A stretch of 40,179 nt of DNA from Candidatus Sumerlaeota bacterium. Lineage in GTDB: Bacteria; Sumerlaeota; Sumerlaeia; MWCT01; JAUWMI01. Positions 25,566-34,289 of the stretch are shown here, piece by piece; position 1 is the stretch's first letter; every line of letters starts with the position of its first letter. The stretch lies in the NCBI GenBank assembly GCA_030613245.1, contig JAUWMI010000039.1, positions 1-40,179 of the forward strand, given 5' to 3'. A program made the position numbers and the translations under genes. The notes under the pieces were generated by a model. The model had not been told where the DNA came from. It saw only the letters and a program-made list of their open reading frames with translations, and ran no database searches.

Positions 25566-26633
25566 CTACTTATCTGGAAATATATTTTGCGACTGCTTGT
25601 CCCGGCGTTCCAGGAAATTAAGATTTTCGATAAGCAGAAAGAGACCGATAGCCAGGATCAGAACCGTAAGCAACGTGATGCCTGGGGATACCTTCGACAG
25701 AATGTAGGCCATCAACCCCAGGTAGCCCGAAACATAGTAAAGCAATACTACAACGCGTTTGTGCGAGAACCCCAGCGCGAGCAGCCGATGATGCAGATGG
25801 CGCTTATCCGCACGGAAGGGATGAGCACCGGTGAAACATCTACGCACAAAGGCATAGGCTGTATCAACTAATGGCAGCCCCAGTGCGACGAGAGGCACCA
25901 ACAACGTCAGGATAGCCGGCGCTTTCGTACTGGTGATAAGCGTCAGCGACGCCAACAAAAAGCCCAGCAGCAAACTTCCCGTATCGCCCATGAAGAGTTT
26001 AGCTGGATAAAAATTATGAGGCAAGAAGCCGAGACTGATTCCTACAATCGCCAGGGCCACAAAAGCGGCGAGTGGATCGTTCCAGTGAAATGAAATCGCG
26101 AAGATCGTCACACCGGCAATTGCGCTGATGCCCGCAGCCAGACCATCCAGCCCATCAATCAAATTCATAGCATTCATTATCACGCAGTACCACAGCACGG
26201 TCAGAACCAACCCAACCCACTGCAGCTCCACCATGCCCTCAAACGGCATGGTAATACGTTCGATCCGGAATCCATAAAGATACATCAGCACGCCAACAGC
26301 GCCCTGGACCATGAGCTTCATCACGGCGCCCGAGCCTCGTACGTCGTCCCATAAACCCAGCATGGTGACGATTGCCGCACCAATGACCAATCCCTCAAGC
26401 TCCGGGCGAAACAGAAAGAATCGTTGGGGATACATCTTGGCGGCAACAATGGCTGCCGCCACAAAGGCAACCAGTAATGCGAGGCCACCGAGGGAGGGAA
26501 CCGGCACGGCATGAATTTTTCTCTGTTCAGGATAATCCAGAATTGCAAGACCGGAGGCAAGAAATCGAACCGGGAAGCTCAGCAGATAGCACACGATGAA
26601 CGATAGAAAAAAAATCGCCAGAAGTGTCCACAT
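25566..26633 (-). CDS. Undecaprenyl-phosphate sugar-1-phosphate transferase, WecA/TagO-like
   Basis: 355 aa with about 10-11 hydrophobic helices. PNPT-family motifs are intact: LWDDVRG with D96/D97, NLIDGLDGL at 157-165, MGDTGS at 215-220, and ADKRHLHHRLL with the HLHHR motif at 279-283, which separates WecA/TagO types from MraY. It loads a GlcNAc-1-P-like sugar on undecaprenyl phosphate and starts a lipid-linked polysaccharide. It follows gatB by 105 bp on the same strand. The Shine-Dalgarno is weak. Confidence 0.93.
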   Translation of the reverse strand: MWTLLAIFFLSFIVCYLLSFPVRFLASGLAILDYPEQRKIHAVPVPSLGGLALLVAFVAAAIVAAKMYPQRFFLFRPELEGLVIGAAIVTMLGLWDDVRGSGAVMKLMVQGAVGVLMYLYGFRIERITMPFEGMVELQWVGLVLTVLWYCVIMNAMNLIDGLDGLAAGISAIAGVTIFAISFHWNDPLAAFVALAIVGISLGFLPHNFYPAKLFMGDTGSLLLGFLLASLTLITSTKAPAILTLLVPLVALGLPLVDTAYAFVRRCFTGAHPFRADKRHLHHRLLALGFSHKRVVVLLYYVSGYLGLMAYILSKVSPGITLLTVLILAIGLFLLIENLNFLERRDKQSQNIFPDK

Positions 26634-26738
26634 TGATACGGCATCCGCTGTGAGGTAAAGGAGGCGAGGGCTAACTTCAAGTAGCCGTATAACCCCGTTT
26701 ATGCATGGCCCACCAAATCCGACCTGGTAAAAACATGC

Positions 26739-28172
26739 TTACTTAAGTTGCTCGCGTAGCAGGCTATTGACCAGCTGAGGATTCGCCTTTCCTTTTGTCA
26801 GTTTCATGACCTGTCCAACCAGAAACCCTATTGCCTTCTGCCGACCTTTTTTAAACTCGCTGACCGGACCTGGATTCTCAGCAACAACCTTTGCTACAAT
26901 TCCTGCCAGTTCCTTTTCATCGCTAATTTGCACAAGGCCTTTTTCCTGAACAATCAGGTCGGGCATCTTGCCGGTCTCGACCATTTCGGCAAACACGGTT
27001 TTGCCAATTTTGCCACTGATCGTGCCACTGTCAATCATTTTGACCATAGAGGCCAGATGCACAGGTGTGACAGAAAATTCATCGGGCTCCAGCTCACGCT
27101 CATTCAGTTCGCGGAGCACTTCGGTCATGATCCAGTTACTGATGGCCTTCGGGACATTGTAGACACGCAGACATTCTTCATAGTAGTTAGCCAGGGCTTT
27201 GCTGGAGGTAAGCACCTGAGCGTCGTACTCTGGCAAGTCGTACTGTTCGATAAAGCGGCGCTTTTTGGCATCCTGCAGCTCTGGCAGATGCCGCCGAATC
27301 TCTTCCTGCCACTCTTTGCTGATCCGGACTTCAACCAGATCAGGCTCAGGGAAATAACGATAATCATGGGCGCGTTCCTTGGACCGCATGGCCCGCGTGA
27401 CCATCTCAACATCGTCCCATAAGCGTGTCTCCTGGATCACCTGATTCCCCTCATCCAGGACTCGGCTCTGACGTCGCATTTCATACTCAATAGCCTTCAG
27501 CGCTGTTTTAATCGAATTGAGATTTTTAATCTCCACCTTCGTCCCGTATGCTTGTTGGCCTTGAGGTCGGAGCGACACGTTAACCTCAAACCGCAGGGAT
27601 CCTTCCTCCATTTTACAATCCGACACTTCAATGTACTGCAACAGATTCTTGAGCGTCATCATGAATATCTGTGCCTCTTTAATTCCCCGCATGTCTGGCT
27701 CGGTTACGATCTCCAGCAGGGGGAGACCAGTACGGTTCAGATCAACCAGACTGTAATCAGCGCTGGCCGTTGATGGATGGAGCAATTTGCCAGCGTCTTC
27801 CTCTAGGTGAACGTTATTGATCCCGACGCGCTTCGAGCGCCCGTCTACTACAATTTCCAAGAGGCCGTTGACTCCGAGGTAGCGGTAGTTCTGTGAAATC
27901 TGATAATTCTTCGGCAGATCCGGATAGTAGTAGTTTTTCCGGTCAAACAGGGTCACTTCATTAATATCACAGTTCAATGTCAGCGCCGTCCGAATGGAGT
28001 ACTCCAGGGCCTTTTTGTTCAGCACGGGCAGCACGCCGGGCATGCCAATACAGATGGGGCAAACCTGGGTATTGGGTGGCACTCCGAACGTCGTGGGGCA
28101 CCCACAGAAGACCTTCGATGCTGTAGCCAGCTCTGTGTGCACTTCCAAGCCAATGACCGATTCGTACGTCAT
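26739..28172 (-). CDS. gatB: Asp-tRNA(Asn)/Glu-tRNA(Gln) amidotransferase subunit B
   Basis: 477 aa. It opens YESVIGLEVHTELAT; zinc cysteines C23, C25 (CGC) and C38, C41 (CPIC) are present; the cradle domain signatures FDRKNYYYPDLPKNYQISQ and LNRTGLPLLEIVTEPDMR are intact, and a YqeY-like C-terminal tail ends at residue 477. GatB phosphorylates the mischarged Glu or Asp on tRNA and receives ammonia from GatA. GTGAGG lies 5-6 nt before the ATG. Gene order is gatC-gatA-gatB, with a 100-bp gap after gatA. Confidence 0.97.
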   Translation of the reverse strand: MTYESVIGLEVHTELATASKVFCGCPTTFGVPPNTQVCPICIGMPGVLPVLNKKALEYSIRTALTLNCDINEVTLFDRKNYYYPDLPKNYQISQNYRYLGVNGLLEIVVDGRSKRVGINNVHLEEDAGKLLHPSTASADYSLVDLNRTGLPLLEIVTEPDMRGIKEAQIFMMTLKNLLQYIEVSDCKMEEGSLRFEVNVSLRPQGQQAYGTKVEIKNLNSIKTALKAIEYEMRRQSRVLDEGNQVIQETRLWDDVEMVTRAMRSKERAHDYRYFPEPDLVEVRISKEWQEEIRRHLPELQDAKKRRFIEQYDLPEYDAQVLTSSKALANYYEECLRVYNVPKAISNWIMTEVLRELNERELEPDEFSVTPVHLASMVKMIDSGTISGKIGKTVFAEMVETGKMPDLIVQEKGLVQISDEKELAGIVAKVVAENPGPVSEFKKGRQKAIGFLVGQVMKLTKGKANPQLVNSLLREQLK

Positions 28173-28272
28173 GATTACCTCACTTGAAGGATCAAAAAAT
28201 CATGCCCAGCGCAGTGATTTACTGGTCCAGAACACCACAGCACATCTCAGCCGGGAATGGTTCTGTCTGCTT

Positions 28273-29730
28273 CTACAGTGTCGGCCTGGAGCGACAAAAC
28301 CCTGCGGCCTGCTCGTAACAATGTGCGACTCTGAGGATCTTGCCTTCCTCGAAGGACCCGGCCATAATCTGAATTCCGACGGGCAGCGACCCGGCAAATC
28401 CGCAGGGCAACGACACTGCCGGTATGCCCGCAAGATTGACCGAAATCGTAAAAATATCCGACAGATACATCTGAAGGGGATCTTCGGTTTTTTCGCCTAC
28501 GCGAAATGCCGGTGTGGGCGTGGTCGGTGTCACAATCACGTCGCACTGCTGAAACGCCTGTTCAAAATCCTGCTTGATCAAGGTTCGGACCTTCAGTGCC
28601 TTGAGATAATACGCATCGTAATAGCCCGCACTCAATGCATAGGTGCCGAGCATAATGCGGCGTTTGACCTCTTTGCCAAATCCCTCTGCTCGTGTTTTTG
28701 AGAACATGTCAACAATATTGTCTGTCCCAGGGCTGCGGTAGCCATAGTGCGCGCCATCGTAGCGAGCCAGGTTCGAGCTAGCCTCGGCCGTTGCACACAG
28801 GTAATACGTGGCAATGGCATATTCGGTATGCGGCAACGAAATCTCGATGATCTCTGCCCCTAACTCAGCCAGGGTGTCAATCGCCTTGCGAACGGCCTGT
28901 TCAACTACCGGATCCATCCCCTCGACAAAGTACTCCTTTGGCACGCCCACCTTAATTCCATTAATCGAGTGATTGAGGAAGGTAGTATAGTCTGGGACCG
29001 GAATATTCCCGCTCGTGGAATCCATGGGGTCGTGTGCGGCAATGCAATTCATAAGTAGCGCGGTATCTTCCACGTCTTTCACAAGAGTACCAATTTGATC
29101 CAATGAGGAGGCAAAGGCAACCAATCCGTACCGCGAAACGCGGCCATAGGTTGGCTTCAGTCCGACCACTCCGCACAAGGCCGCTGGCTGGCGAATTGAT
29201 CCACCGGTATCCGACCCGAGGGCTAGAATGGTTTCCCCAGCAGCCACGGCGGCAGCTGATCCTCCGCTTGATCCTCCAGGAATGCGCTCGAAGTCCCATG
29301 GGTTCAGGGTGAGTTTCATGGCTGAATTCTCTGTTGATGAGCCCATGGCGAATTCGTCGAGGTTCGTTTTCCCCACAAACACGGCACCCGCGTTTCTGAG
29401 CTTCGTAACGACTGTAGCATCGTAAGGAGGAACAAAGTTATGCAAGATTCTGGAGGCACAAGAAGTGAGAATCCCCCTGGTGCACATATTATCTTTAATC
29501 GCCAGTGGAATGCCTGTAAGAGGGGTGACAGTGTTTCCCTGCTGTAGGCGCTGATCCGCGTCTTGTGCCATGCGCATCGCGAGCTCTGGTGTGAGGGTGA
29601 CATAGGCGTTCACCCGCGGCTCGACTTTCTCGATCCGCTCCAGCACGGCCTTTGTCAACTCGGTGCTGGAGATTTTACGTTTTTGGAGCAGCGGAGCCAG
29701 CTCGTGTGCCGTAGTGGAATGCAATTCCAC
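28273..29730 (-). CDS. gatA: Asp-tRNA(Asn)/Glu-tRNA(Gln) amidotransferase subunit A
   Basis: 485 aa. It is an amidase-signature enzyme with the Lys-cisSer-Ser triad at K79 (LAIKDN), S178 (GSDTGGSIR) and S154 (PGGSSGGS), the same numbering as S. aureus GatA. It releases ammonia from glutamine for GatB. The start is GTG at 29730, supported by GAGGAGG 7 nt upstream. The first 17 nt of the gene form a short palindrome (listed separately). The length is normal. Confidence 0.97.
   Translation of the reverse strand: MELHSTTAHELAPLLQKRKISSTELTKAVLERIEKVEPRVNAYVTLTPELAMRMAQDADQRLQQGNTVTPLTGIPLAIKDNMCTRGILTSCASRILHNFVPPYDATVVTKLRNAGAVFVGKTNLDEFAMGSSTENSAMKLTLNPWDFERIPGGSSGGSAAAVAAGETILALGSDTGGSIRQPAALCGVVGLKPTYGRVSRYGLVAFASSLDQIGTLVKDVEDTALLMNCIAAHDPMDSTSGNIPVPDYTTFLNHSINGIKVGVPKEYFVEGMDPVVEQAVRKAIDTLAELGAEIIEISLPHTEYAIATYYLCATAEASSNLARYDGAHYGYRSPGTDNIVDMFSKTRAEGFGKEVKRRIMLGTYALSAGYYDAYYLKALKVRTLIKQDFEQAFQQCDVIVTPTTPTPAFRVGEKTEDPLQMYLSDIFTISVNLAGIPAVSLPCGFAGSLPVGIQIMAGSFEEGKILRVAHCYEQAAGFCRSRPTL
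29714..29730 (-). promoter_or_regulatory. Palindrome covering the gatA start codon
   Basis: GTGGAAT and ATTCCAC form a perfect 7-bp inverted repeat with a 3-nt loop, beginning exactly at the GTG start codon. In mRNA it could hide the start codon and couple gatA translation to ribosomes arriving from gatC. It may equally be chance. Confidence 0.3.
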
Positions 29731-29862
29731 TGCCTATCCTCCTCATATTGCCTGGAATGAGATCCGGATTGTCCTATCCGGGTGAACCCTTGCAGCACGG
29801 TTCACAACAAACAAGGTGCGCGGGACAATGGATTGGCCCCTTATCAGACCAGTTGCCCCACA

Positions 29863-30159
29863 TCAGTATTCTTGAATTATCTTAGGGACGCGGAAGTAAC
29901 CTGTCTCCGCCTCAGGCGCATTGGCCAATGCCTCGTCTACCGGAAGTGGAGAGGTAATGATGTCCTCGCGGATTACGTTTGAGAGCTTGAGGGAGTGAGA
30001 GGTTGGTTCAACAGCCTCGGTGTCCAACTCGCGCAACTTCTCGACGTAGCTAAAAATGCTGTTCAGATCCTTTGTGAACTGCCGAATCTCCTCGTCTGTA
30101 AAATAAAGGCGGGAGAGCAGTGCAACATGGCGGACATCATCTTCACTAATCTTGGCCAT
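29863..30159 (-). CDS. gatC: Asp-tRNA(Asn)/Glu-tRNA(Gln) amidotransferase subunit C
   Basis: 98 aa. KISEDDVRHVALLSRLYFTDEE and the C-terminal ETGYFRVPKII are the GatC hallmarks; the belt-like protein stabilises GatA-GatB. GGAGGAG lies about 10-12 nt before the ATG. Its start overlaps the end of the Tudor-domain gene by 14 nt, so the two are probably translated from one message. A 132-bp gap separates it from gatA. Confidence 0.96.
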   Translation of the reverse strand: MAKISEDDVRHVALLSRLYFTDEEIRQFTKDLNSIFSYVEKLRELDTEAVEPTSHSLKLSNVIREDIITSPLPVDEALANAPEAETGYFRVPKIIQEY

Positions 30160-30385
30160 CGTCTTGTTGCTCCTCCTGGGACTCCCGGATCTTTTTTAGC
30201 CGGGCATACTTCAACAGCAGCTTCTTCTGCCCTTCTTCGGAAAAAATCACAATGACTTTGGTGCGGTCGCCGCTGCCGCTTTTATAGAGAATCGTCCCTT
30301 CTCCCCATTTGGGATGCTGTACCTGATTCCCAATCTCGAATTCTTCTTGCGAGCTGTGATCCCGCACATTCTTAATTTCAGCCAT
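30146..30385 (-). CDS. Free-standing PcrA/UvrD-type C-terminal Tudor-like domain protein
   Basis: 79 aa. Residues about 16-66 match the small SH3/Tudor-like domain normally found at the very C-terminus of PcrA/UvrD helicases: FEIGNQVQHPKWGEGTIL (HPKWGEG at 24-30), a VIVIF strand and KLLLKYARLKKI (55-66). In PcrA this domain contacts RNA polymerase. Here no helicase is attached; the rest is a short N-terminus and an acidic Glu/Gln/Asp tail. ATG 30385 is chosen because GTGAGG is 9 nt upstream; a GTG at 30400 would include that site. The 14-nt overlap with gatC and the 34-bp gap after rfaE2 put it in an operon. The role (RNA-polymerase adaptor or competitor of PcrA/UvrD) is inference. Confidence 0.8.
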   Translation of the reverse strand: MAEIKNVRDHSSQEEFEIGNQVQHPKWGEGTILYKSGSGDRTKVIVIFSEEGQKKLLLKYARLKKIRESQEEQQDDGQD

Positions 30386-30419
30386 GCCGATATACCTCAC
30401 GAAAAAAGTGTCCGTTCAA

Positions 30420-30911
30420 CTACTCTGGGCTCTCATAGCGAGCCAAAATCGTCTGAATGACCCCAGTGGTCGAAACCCGGGGTACTAAAGGGACAGCCAA
30501 AACCTGGCCCCCTGCTTTCAATACCAGGTCATGCCCCACGATTTCGTTAATCTGATAATCGCCGCCTTTCACCAGAATATCAGGCCGCAGCTCGCTGATG
30601 ATTTGCCACGGATCAACCTCGTCAAACACCGTCACGTAGTCAACCATCTGAAAGGCAGCCAGAATGCGGCTGCGCTCGTTTTCACACAAAACCGGCCGGT
30701 GAGGGCCTTTGATCTTTCGCACGGAGGCGTCGCTGTTGATCGCCACGATCAACACATCACCTTGCTGGCGCGCCTGCTGAAGGTAACGTATATGTCCAAC
30801 ATGGATCAAGTCAAAACAGCCGTTTGTGAAGACGACCTTGCGGCCGCAGTGCTGGTGTTCCGCAACAAGCGTGCGCAGCTCACCCCGGGTTTTGATCTTA
30901 CTACTCTCCAC
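30420..30911 (-). CDS. rfaE2: D-glycero-beta-D-manno-heptose 1-phosphate adenylyltransferase (RfaE2)
   Basis: 163 aa. It is a cytidylyltransferase-fold enzyme: VVFTNGCFDLIHVGH with the nucleotide-binding HVGH at 37-40, KGPHRPV, and DILVKGGDYQINEIVG with the usual KGGDY. The C-terminal STTGVIQTI is typical of the second half of E. coli HldE. It makes ADP-heptose precursor from heptose-1-P; the kinase half (RfaE1) is a separate gene elsewhere, if present. ADP-heptose implies LPS core or other heptose-containing surface glycans. It starts at GTG 30911 without a good Shine-Dalgarno; TATACT lies just upstream on the minus strand but lacks a proper -35. Confidence 0.92.
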   Translation of the reverse strand: MESSKIKTRGELRTLVAEHQHCGRKVVFTNGCFDLIHVGHIRYLQQARQQGDVLIVAINSDASVRKIKGPHRPVLCENERSRILAAFQMVDYVTVFDEVDPWQIISELRPDILVKGGDYQINEIVGHDLVLKAGGQVLAVPLVPRVSTTGVIQTILARYESPE

Positions 30912-31004
30912 GTTGCTTGCGTACCGCAGTATATAAAAAGTCCCCTGGCACTAAAGAGATCAGAGGTTGCCCATCACGCCAAGAGTTCCCACCACAGACA
31001 ACAC

Positions 31005-31619
31005 TTATTCTTTCTCTTCGTCATTAGAGACTGGTTCGGGCCCAACCGCCTCTTCAGCCCTCTGAATCCCTGCCTCGTACATCTCATCACTTCGCATCTT
31101 GTCGCCGAGCTTGATATCCTCTATCACCACCTGAATATCGGCAATCTGCTCGAGGCCCAAGACCTTGGTCAGGGTTGCTTGAATGCGCTGTTTGATGCTC
31201 TGGTTGACGGCGGGCAGATCTTCGCCTACCTTCACCTGCGCGTGGGCGCGAACCACTAGTCCTTTACGGGTGTTTGTAATCAGCGGTCGAATGCCCAGTA
31301 CCGAAGGCATGCCGCTAACCGCGCCCTTGATGCATTTCACAATCGCTGCCTGTGAGATGATAATGGTGCCATCTTTTCGCCGGCTGATGATCTTCGTCTC
31401 TGCTCTTGCCAGCGAAATACTCTGGATGGCAATCAGAACCGGCAAGGCCACCATCAGCAGGTACCCTATCACGCGTGTCCAGGTGGAAATCTGTTCGCTG
31501 ATTGCCTGCGGGTACTTAGCGATCCATTCCCACGGAAGAGATAGGAAAAATCCGTGCAAGCCCACCAGAAACAAAATGATCAGGCAGATAAAAACGAGAA
31601 AACGTCTGAGTAGTTGCAT
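31005..31619 (-). CDS. amaP: AmaP-like alkaline shock response membrane anchor protein
   Basis: 204 aa. Two N-terminal helices (about 7-27 and 47-69) are followed by an Asp23-like alpha/beta domain (about 75-170: GTIIISQAAIVKCIKGAV, GLVVRAHAQVKVGEDL, VIEDI) and an acidic tail. In Staphylococcus AmaP anchors Asp23 at the membrane. The gene is 15 bp downstream of the asp23-like gene, the conserved pairing, with GGGGAGAAG before the ATG. Confidence 0.88.
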   Translation of the reverse strand: MQLLRRFLVFICLIILFLVGLHGFFLSLPWEWIAKYPQAISEQISTWTRVIGYLLMVALPVLIAIQSISLARAETKIISRRKDGTIIISQAAIVKCIKGAVSGMPSVLGIRPLITNTRKGLVVRAHAQVKVGEDLPAVNQSIKQRIQATLTKVLGLEQIADIQVVIEDIKLGDKMRSDEMYEAGIQRAEEAVGPEPVSNDEEKE

Positions 31620-31634
31620 ACGTTCTTCTCCCCG

Positions 31635-32042
31635 TTAACGCGATCGTTTGGGCATCTCGAGTTTCTCTTTCTTCTCCTGTTTCTTCTCTTGTTTCTTCTC
31701 CTGTTCTGACACGACAATTCCTTTGATGATTACATTTACCTTGTCAACCACAAGGCCGGTCATCTGCTCGACAGCATCCTTGACGCACTTCTGAAGCTTA
31801 TGGGCAGCTTCGTACATGTTGATACCGTATTCGACCCTCACCTCGACGCTGATTGTTGCGCGATTTCCTTCAATGGCCACGGTGACGCCTTTATCCGCGT
31901 CCTTGCGCCCCAGCATCTCGCCAAGGGAAAACTTGCCACCCATCCCGCTGATGCCCTCAACTTCCATGGCTGCCAGCCCAGCAATTGTTCCTACCACCTC
32001 ATTGTTAATCTTGATTTCCCCAAAATCTTCGCTCACTGCCAT
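31635..32042 (-). CDS. asp23: Asp23/Gls24 family envelope stress protein
   Basis: 135 aa. FGEIKINNEVVGTIAGLAAMEVEGISGMGG and VAIEGNRATISVEVRVEYGINMYEAAHKLQKCVKDAVEQMTGL, here noted only as positions 7-36 and 55-95, cover the whole family domain. The C-terminus is a highly charged Lys/Glu/Gln stretch from a 12-bp tandem repeat. Asp23 proteins form a membrane-near scaffold linked to cell-wall stress in Firmicutes. AAGGAAGG precedes the ATG; accC ends 68 bp upstream, an arrangement (accB-accC-asp23) also seen in Firmicutes. Confidence 0.92.
   Translation of the reverse strand: MAVSEDFGEIKINNEVVGTIAGLAAMEVEGISGMGGKFSLGEMLGRKDADKGVTVAIEGNRATISVEVRVEYGINMYEAAHKLQKCVKDAVEQMTGLVVDKVNVIIKGIVVSEQEKKQEKKQEKKEKLEMPKRSR
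31669..31704 (-). repeat. Three tandem 12-bp units inside the asp23-like gene
   Basis: The plus strand reads TTCTTCTCCTGT at 31669-31680 and 31693-31704, with one change in the middle unit (31681-31692). It encodes three copies of Gln-Glu-Lys-Lys at the C-terminus. Such repeats change number by slippage, in steps of four residues without shifting frame. Confidence 0.85.
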
Positions 32043-32110
32043 ACGCTCGCCTTCCTTCCTTCACCCTGATCTACTTCGGCATCTTATTTTATTATTTGGT
32101 GAACCCCTAC

Positions 32111-33469
32111 CTAGCCCACCTGAGTTCGTGCCTTGAAGAAGTTGTTGATGAAATCCGTGCCGAACTTCCCGTCGAGAAACTCGGGGCTTCGCAGCACCTC
32201 CTGATGAAATGGAATTGTGGTTTTTACCCCTTCGATTATAAACTCATCCAGGGCACGGATCATCCGGGCAATAGCCTGCTGCCGCGTTGTGCCCCACACA
32301 ATGAGCTTCGCTATCATCGAATCATAGAACGGCGGTATCACGTATTCGCTATAGACATGGCTATCAATGCGCACCCCCGGACCACCAGGTGTATGATAGG
32401 TAATGATTTTACCGGGGGAGGGAAGAAAATCGCGCTCAGGATCCTCAGCATTAATCCGGCATTCAATTGCATGGCCTCGTAGTTTGATATCACGCCGCTT
32501 CATGCTTAGTTCCTCTCCGGCGGCCACGCGAATCTGTTCGCAGACGATGTCAACACCGGTTACGGCTTCCGTTACCGGGTGCTCAACCTGTATGCGTGTA
32601 TTCATTTCCATGAAATAAAAGTGTCGGTTCGCATCCAGGAGGAATTCGATCGTGCCAGCCCCGGTGTATCCCACGGCTTTCGCTGCCTTTATGGCAACAT
32701 GCCCCATCTCCCGGCGCAGCTTCTCATCAATAACCACGCATGGTGTTTCCTCTATCAGCTTTTGGTGACGACGTTGAATGGAGCAATCGCGCTCGCCCAG
32801 GTGGATAATATTGCCGTGTTCATCGCCGAGAATCTGAAATTCCACGTGCTTGGGGTTTTCAATCAACTTTTCAATGTAGACAGTCGGATTGCCAAAGGCC
32901 TTTTCTGCCTCGCCCTGGGCCATGGCGAAATTCTTCGACAAATCGCTTTCAGAGTAGGCCAGCCGCATGCCACGGCCGCCACCCCCTGCTGCAGCCTTGA
33001 TCATTACCGGGTACTTGATTTTCCTGGCTATCTTTATAGCCTCATCTATACCAGACACAATCCCATTGCTGCCAGGGATCACAGCAATCCCGGCACTCAG
33101 CATGGTCCGCTTAGCCTGGGCCTTGTCGCCCATCAACCGGATCGTGTCAGGACTGGGACCAATAAACCTGATCTTGCATTGCTCGCAGACTTCGGCAAAA
33201 TGCGCATTCTCAGCCAGGAACCCATAGCCCGGGTGAATGGCATCAGCATCCGTCACTTCTGCTGCACTGATTATGCGCGCTGGATCTAAATAGCTCTGGG
33301 AGCTGGGCGGGGGACCTATGCACACCTCCTGGTCGGCAAACCGCACGTGCAAGGAATCGGCATCCGCTTCCGAATAGACCGCCACCGTAGGGATTCCCAT
33401 TTCGCGACAGGCGCGAATTATACGCAGAGCAATCTCACCACGATTGGCTATGAGAACTTTTTCGAACAC
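32111..33469 (-). CDS. accC: Biotin carboxylase subunit of acetyl-CoA carboxylase
   Basis: 452 aa. It is an ATP-grasp enzyme of normal length: [16 protein letters not shown] at the start, the glycine loop AGGGGRGM (161-168) and E288, N290, R292, E296 in [15 protein letters not shown], identical in number to E. coli AccC. It carboxylates the biotin of AccB to give malonyl-CoA for the fab enzymes. The start is GTG 33469 with a weak AAGAAG ahead. The 232-bp gap to accB contains a palindromic repeat, unusual for this normally tight pair. The sequence just after its stop (32100-32110) matches 11 nt of the repeat at 9995. Confidence 0.97.
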   Translation of the reverse strand: MFEKVLIANRGEIALRIIRACREMGIPTVAVYSEADADSLHVRFADQEVCIGPPPSSQSYLDPARIISAAEVTDADAIHPGYGFLAENAHFAEVCEQCKIRFIGPSPDTIRLMGDKAQAKRTMLSAGIAVIPGSNGIVSGIDEAIKIARKIKYPVMIKAAAGGGGRGMRLAYSESDLSKNFAMAQGEAEKAFGNPTVYIEKLIENPKHVEFQILGDEHGNIIHLGERDCSIQRRHQKLIEETPCVVIDEKLRREMGHVAIKAAKAVGYTGAGTIEFLLDANRHFYFMEMNTRIQVEHPVTEAVTGVDIVCEQIRVAAGEELSMKRRDIKLRGHAIECRINAEDPERDFLPSPGKIITYHTPGGPGVRIDSHVYSEYVIPPFYDSMIAKLIVWGTTRQQAIARMIRALDEFIIEGVKTTIPFHQEVLRSPEFLDGKFGTDFINNFFKARTQVG

Positions 33470-33502
33470 TTCTTAAGGGCTCTCTGTCTAATCACAAGGT
33501 CT

Positions 33503-33530
33503 GGGCAGGCGCAATACCTGCCCCTACATC
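33503..33530. repeat. GTAGGGGC-type palindromic repeat, copy 2 (between accB and accC)
   Basis: GGGCAGG (33503-33509) pairs with CCTGCCC (33517-33523) around CGCAATA; the right end continues CTACATC. Read on the minus strand it begins GATGTAGGGGCAGG, the same end as the other copies. Half of the standard outer arm (TAC) is missing on the left. Confidence 0.6.
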
Positions 33531-33701
33531 ACAACTGCCAAACTCAGCTACGTGCGCGGCTCCCAGCTCGGAACCGTAACATTGCTGAAGCTCAGCTCAA
33601 GACAAATCACGAACACTATCCCTGCAGCTAGAGTCAGGTATTGCACGAAAAGATGGACGGCTCGCGTTTGGGAGAAGGATGTTATACTCATCGCGAACCG
33701 G

Positions 33702-34289
33702 TCAAAAGGGTTCAATAATAAACAGAGGCTGGCCATATTCAACATGCTGGCCGTTTTCAATCAGGATTTGCGCCACCTTCCCTTTCATCTCTGCCTTAAT
33801 CTCATTCATCAGCTTCATGGCTTCCACAATGCACAGAACCGTGTCCTCATTGATCTCATCCCCAACCTCTACATACGAGGGAACATCAGGCGCAGGGGCA
33901 CGGTAAAACGTCCCCACCATGGGGGACTTGATGCTGATAAGATTCTCTTCAACCGGAACGTCAGGCGATTCCGGCTTTGGCGGCGCGGAAGCCTCGGATT
34001 CGACCTTTGTGGGGCCCTCTGTGACGGCTGCGCTTTGCGTGGGCAATACAGGGGGCGCGGTCATAAGCGAAATTACCTGAGGAATAGCATTGCTGGCAGT
34101 GTTCTGCGCACTCTGACCCTCCCCAGAGGCGCGATTATTCGCCTTGCCTGTAACAATGCGAATACGCATTCCATTCTGTTCCAGATCAAATTCGGATACC
34201 CCGTTTTTGTTCAAAATAGCTATCAAGTCCTTAATATCTCGCAGACTCATCTTTGCATCTTGACGCAACGCGCTTATCTTCTTCGCCAT
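33702..34289 (-). CDS. accB: Biotin carboxyl carrier protein of acetyl-CoA carboxylase
   Basis: 195 aa. The biotinyl domain fills about 117-195 with the biotin-accepting Lys at K159 in EAMKLMNE and the thumb-like [16 protein letters not shown]. The N-terminal domain is followed by a long Pro/Ala/Ser/Glu linker (about 60-115), longer than in E. coli (156 aa total). AAGGAAGG lies about 9 nt before the ATG. On the minus strand TTGACT (34436-34441) and TATACT (34410-34415) lie upstream, but 20 bp apart, so the promoter is doubtful. Confidence 0.96.
   Translation of the reverse strand: MAKKISALRQDAKMSLRDIKDLIAILNKNGVSEFDLEQNGMRIRIVTGKANNRASGEGQSAQNTASNAIPQVISLMTAPPVLPTQSAAVTEGPTKVESEASAPPKPESPDVPVEENLISIKSPMVGTFYRAPAPDVPSYVEVGDEINEDTVLCIVEAMKLMNEIKAEMKGKVAQILIENGQHVEYGQPLFIIEPF

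Noticed and set aside
27994-28701. Rightward open frame of 235 codons across the gatB-gatA junction
   Set aside because: Antisense to two highly conserved genes; the translation has no recognisable motif.
30531-31259. Rightward open frame of 242 codons
   Set aside because: It runs antisense through rfaE2 and amaP, both firmly identified; composition looks like a shadow frame.
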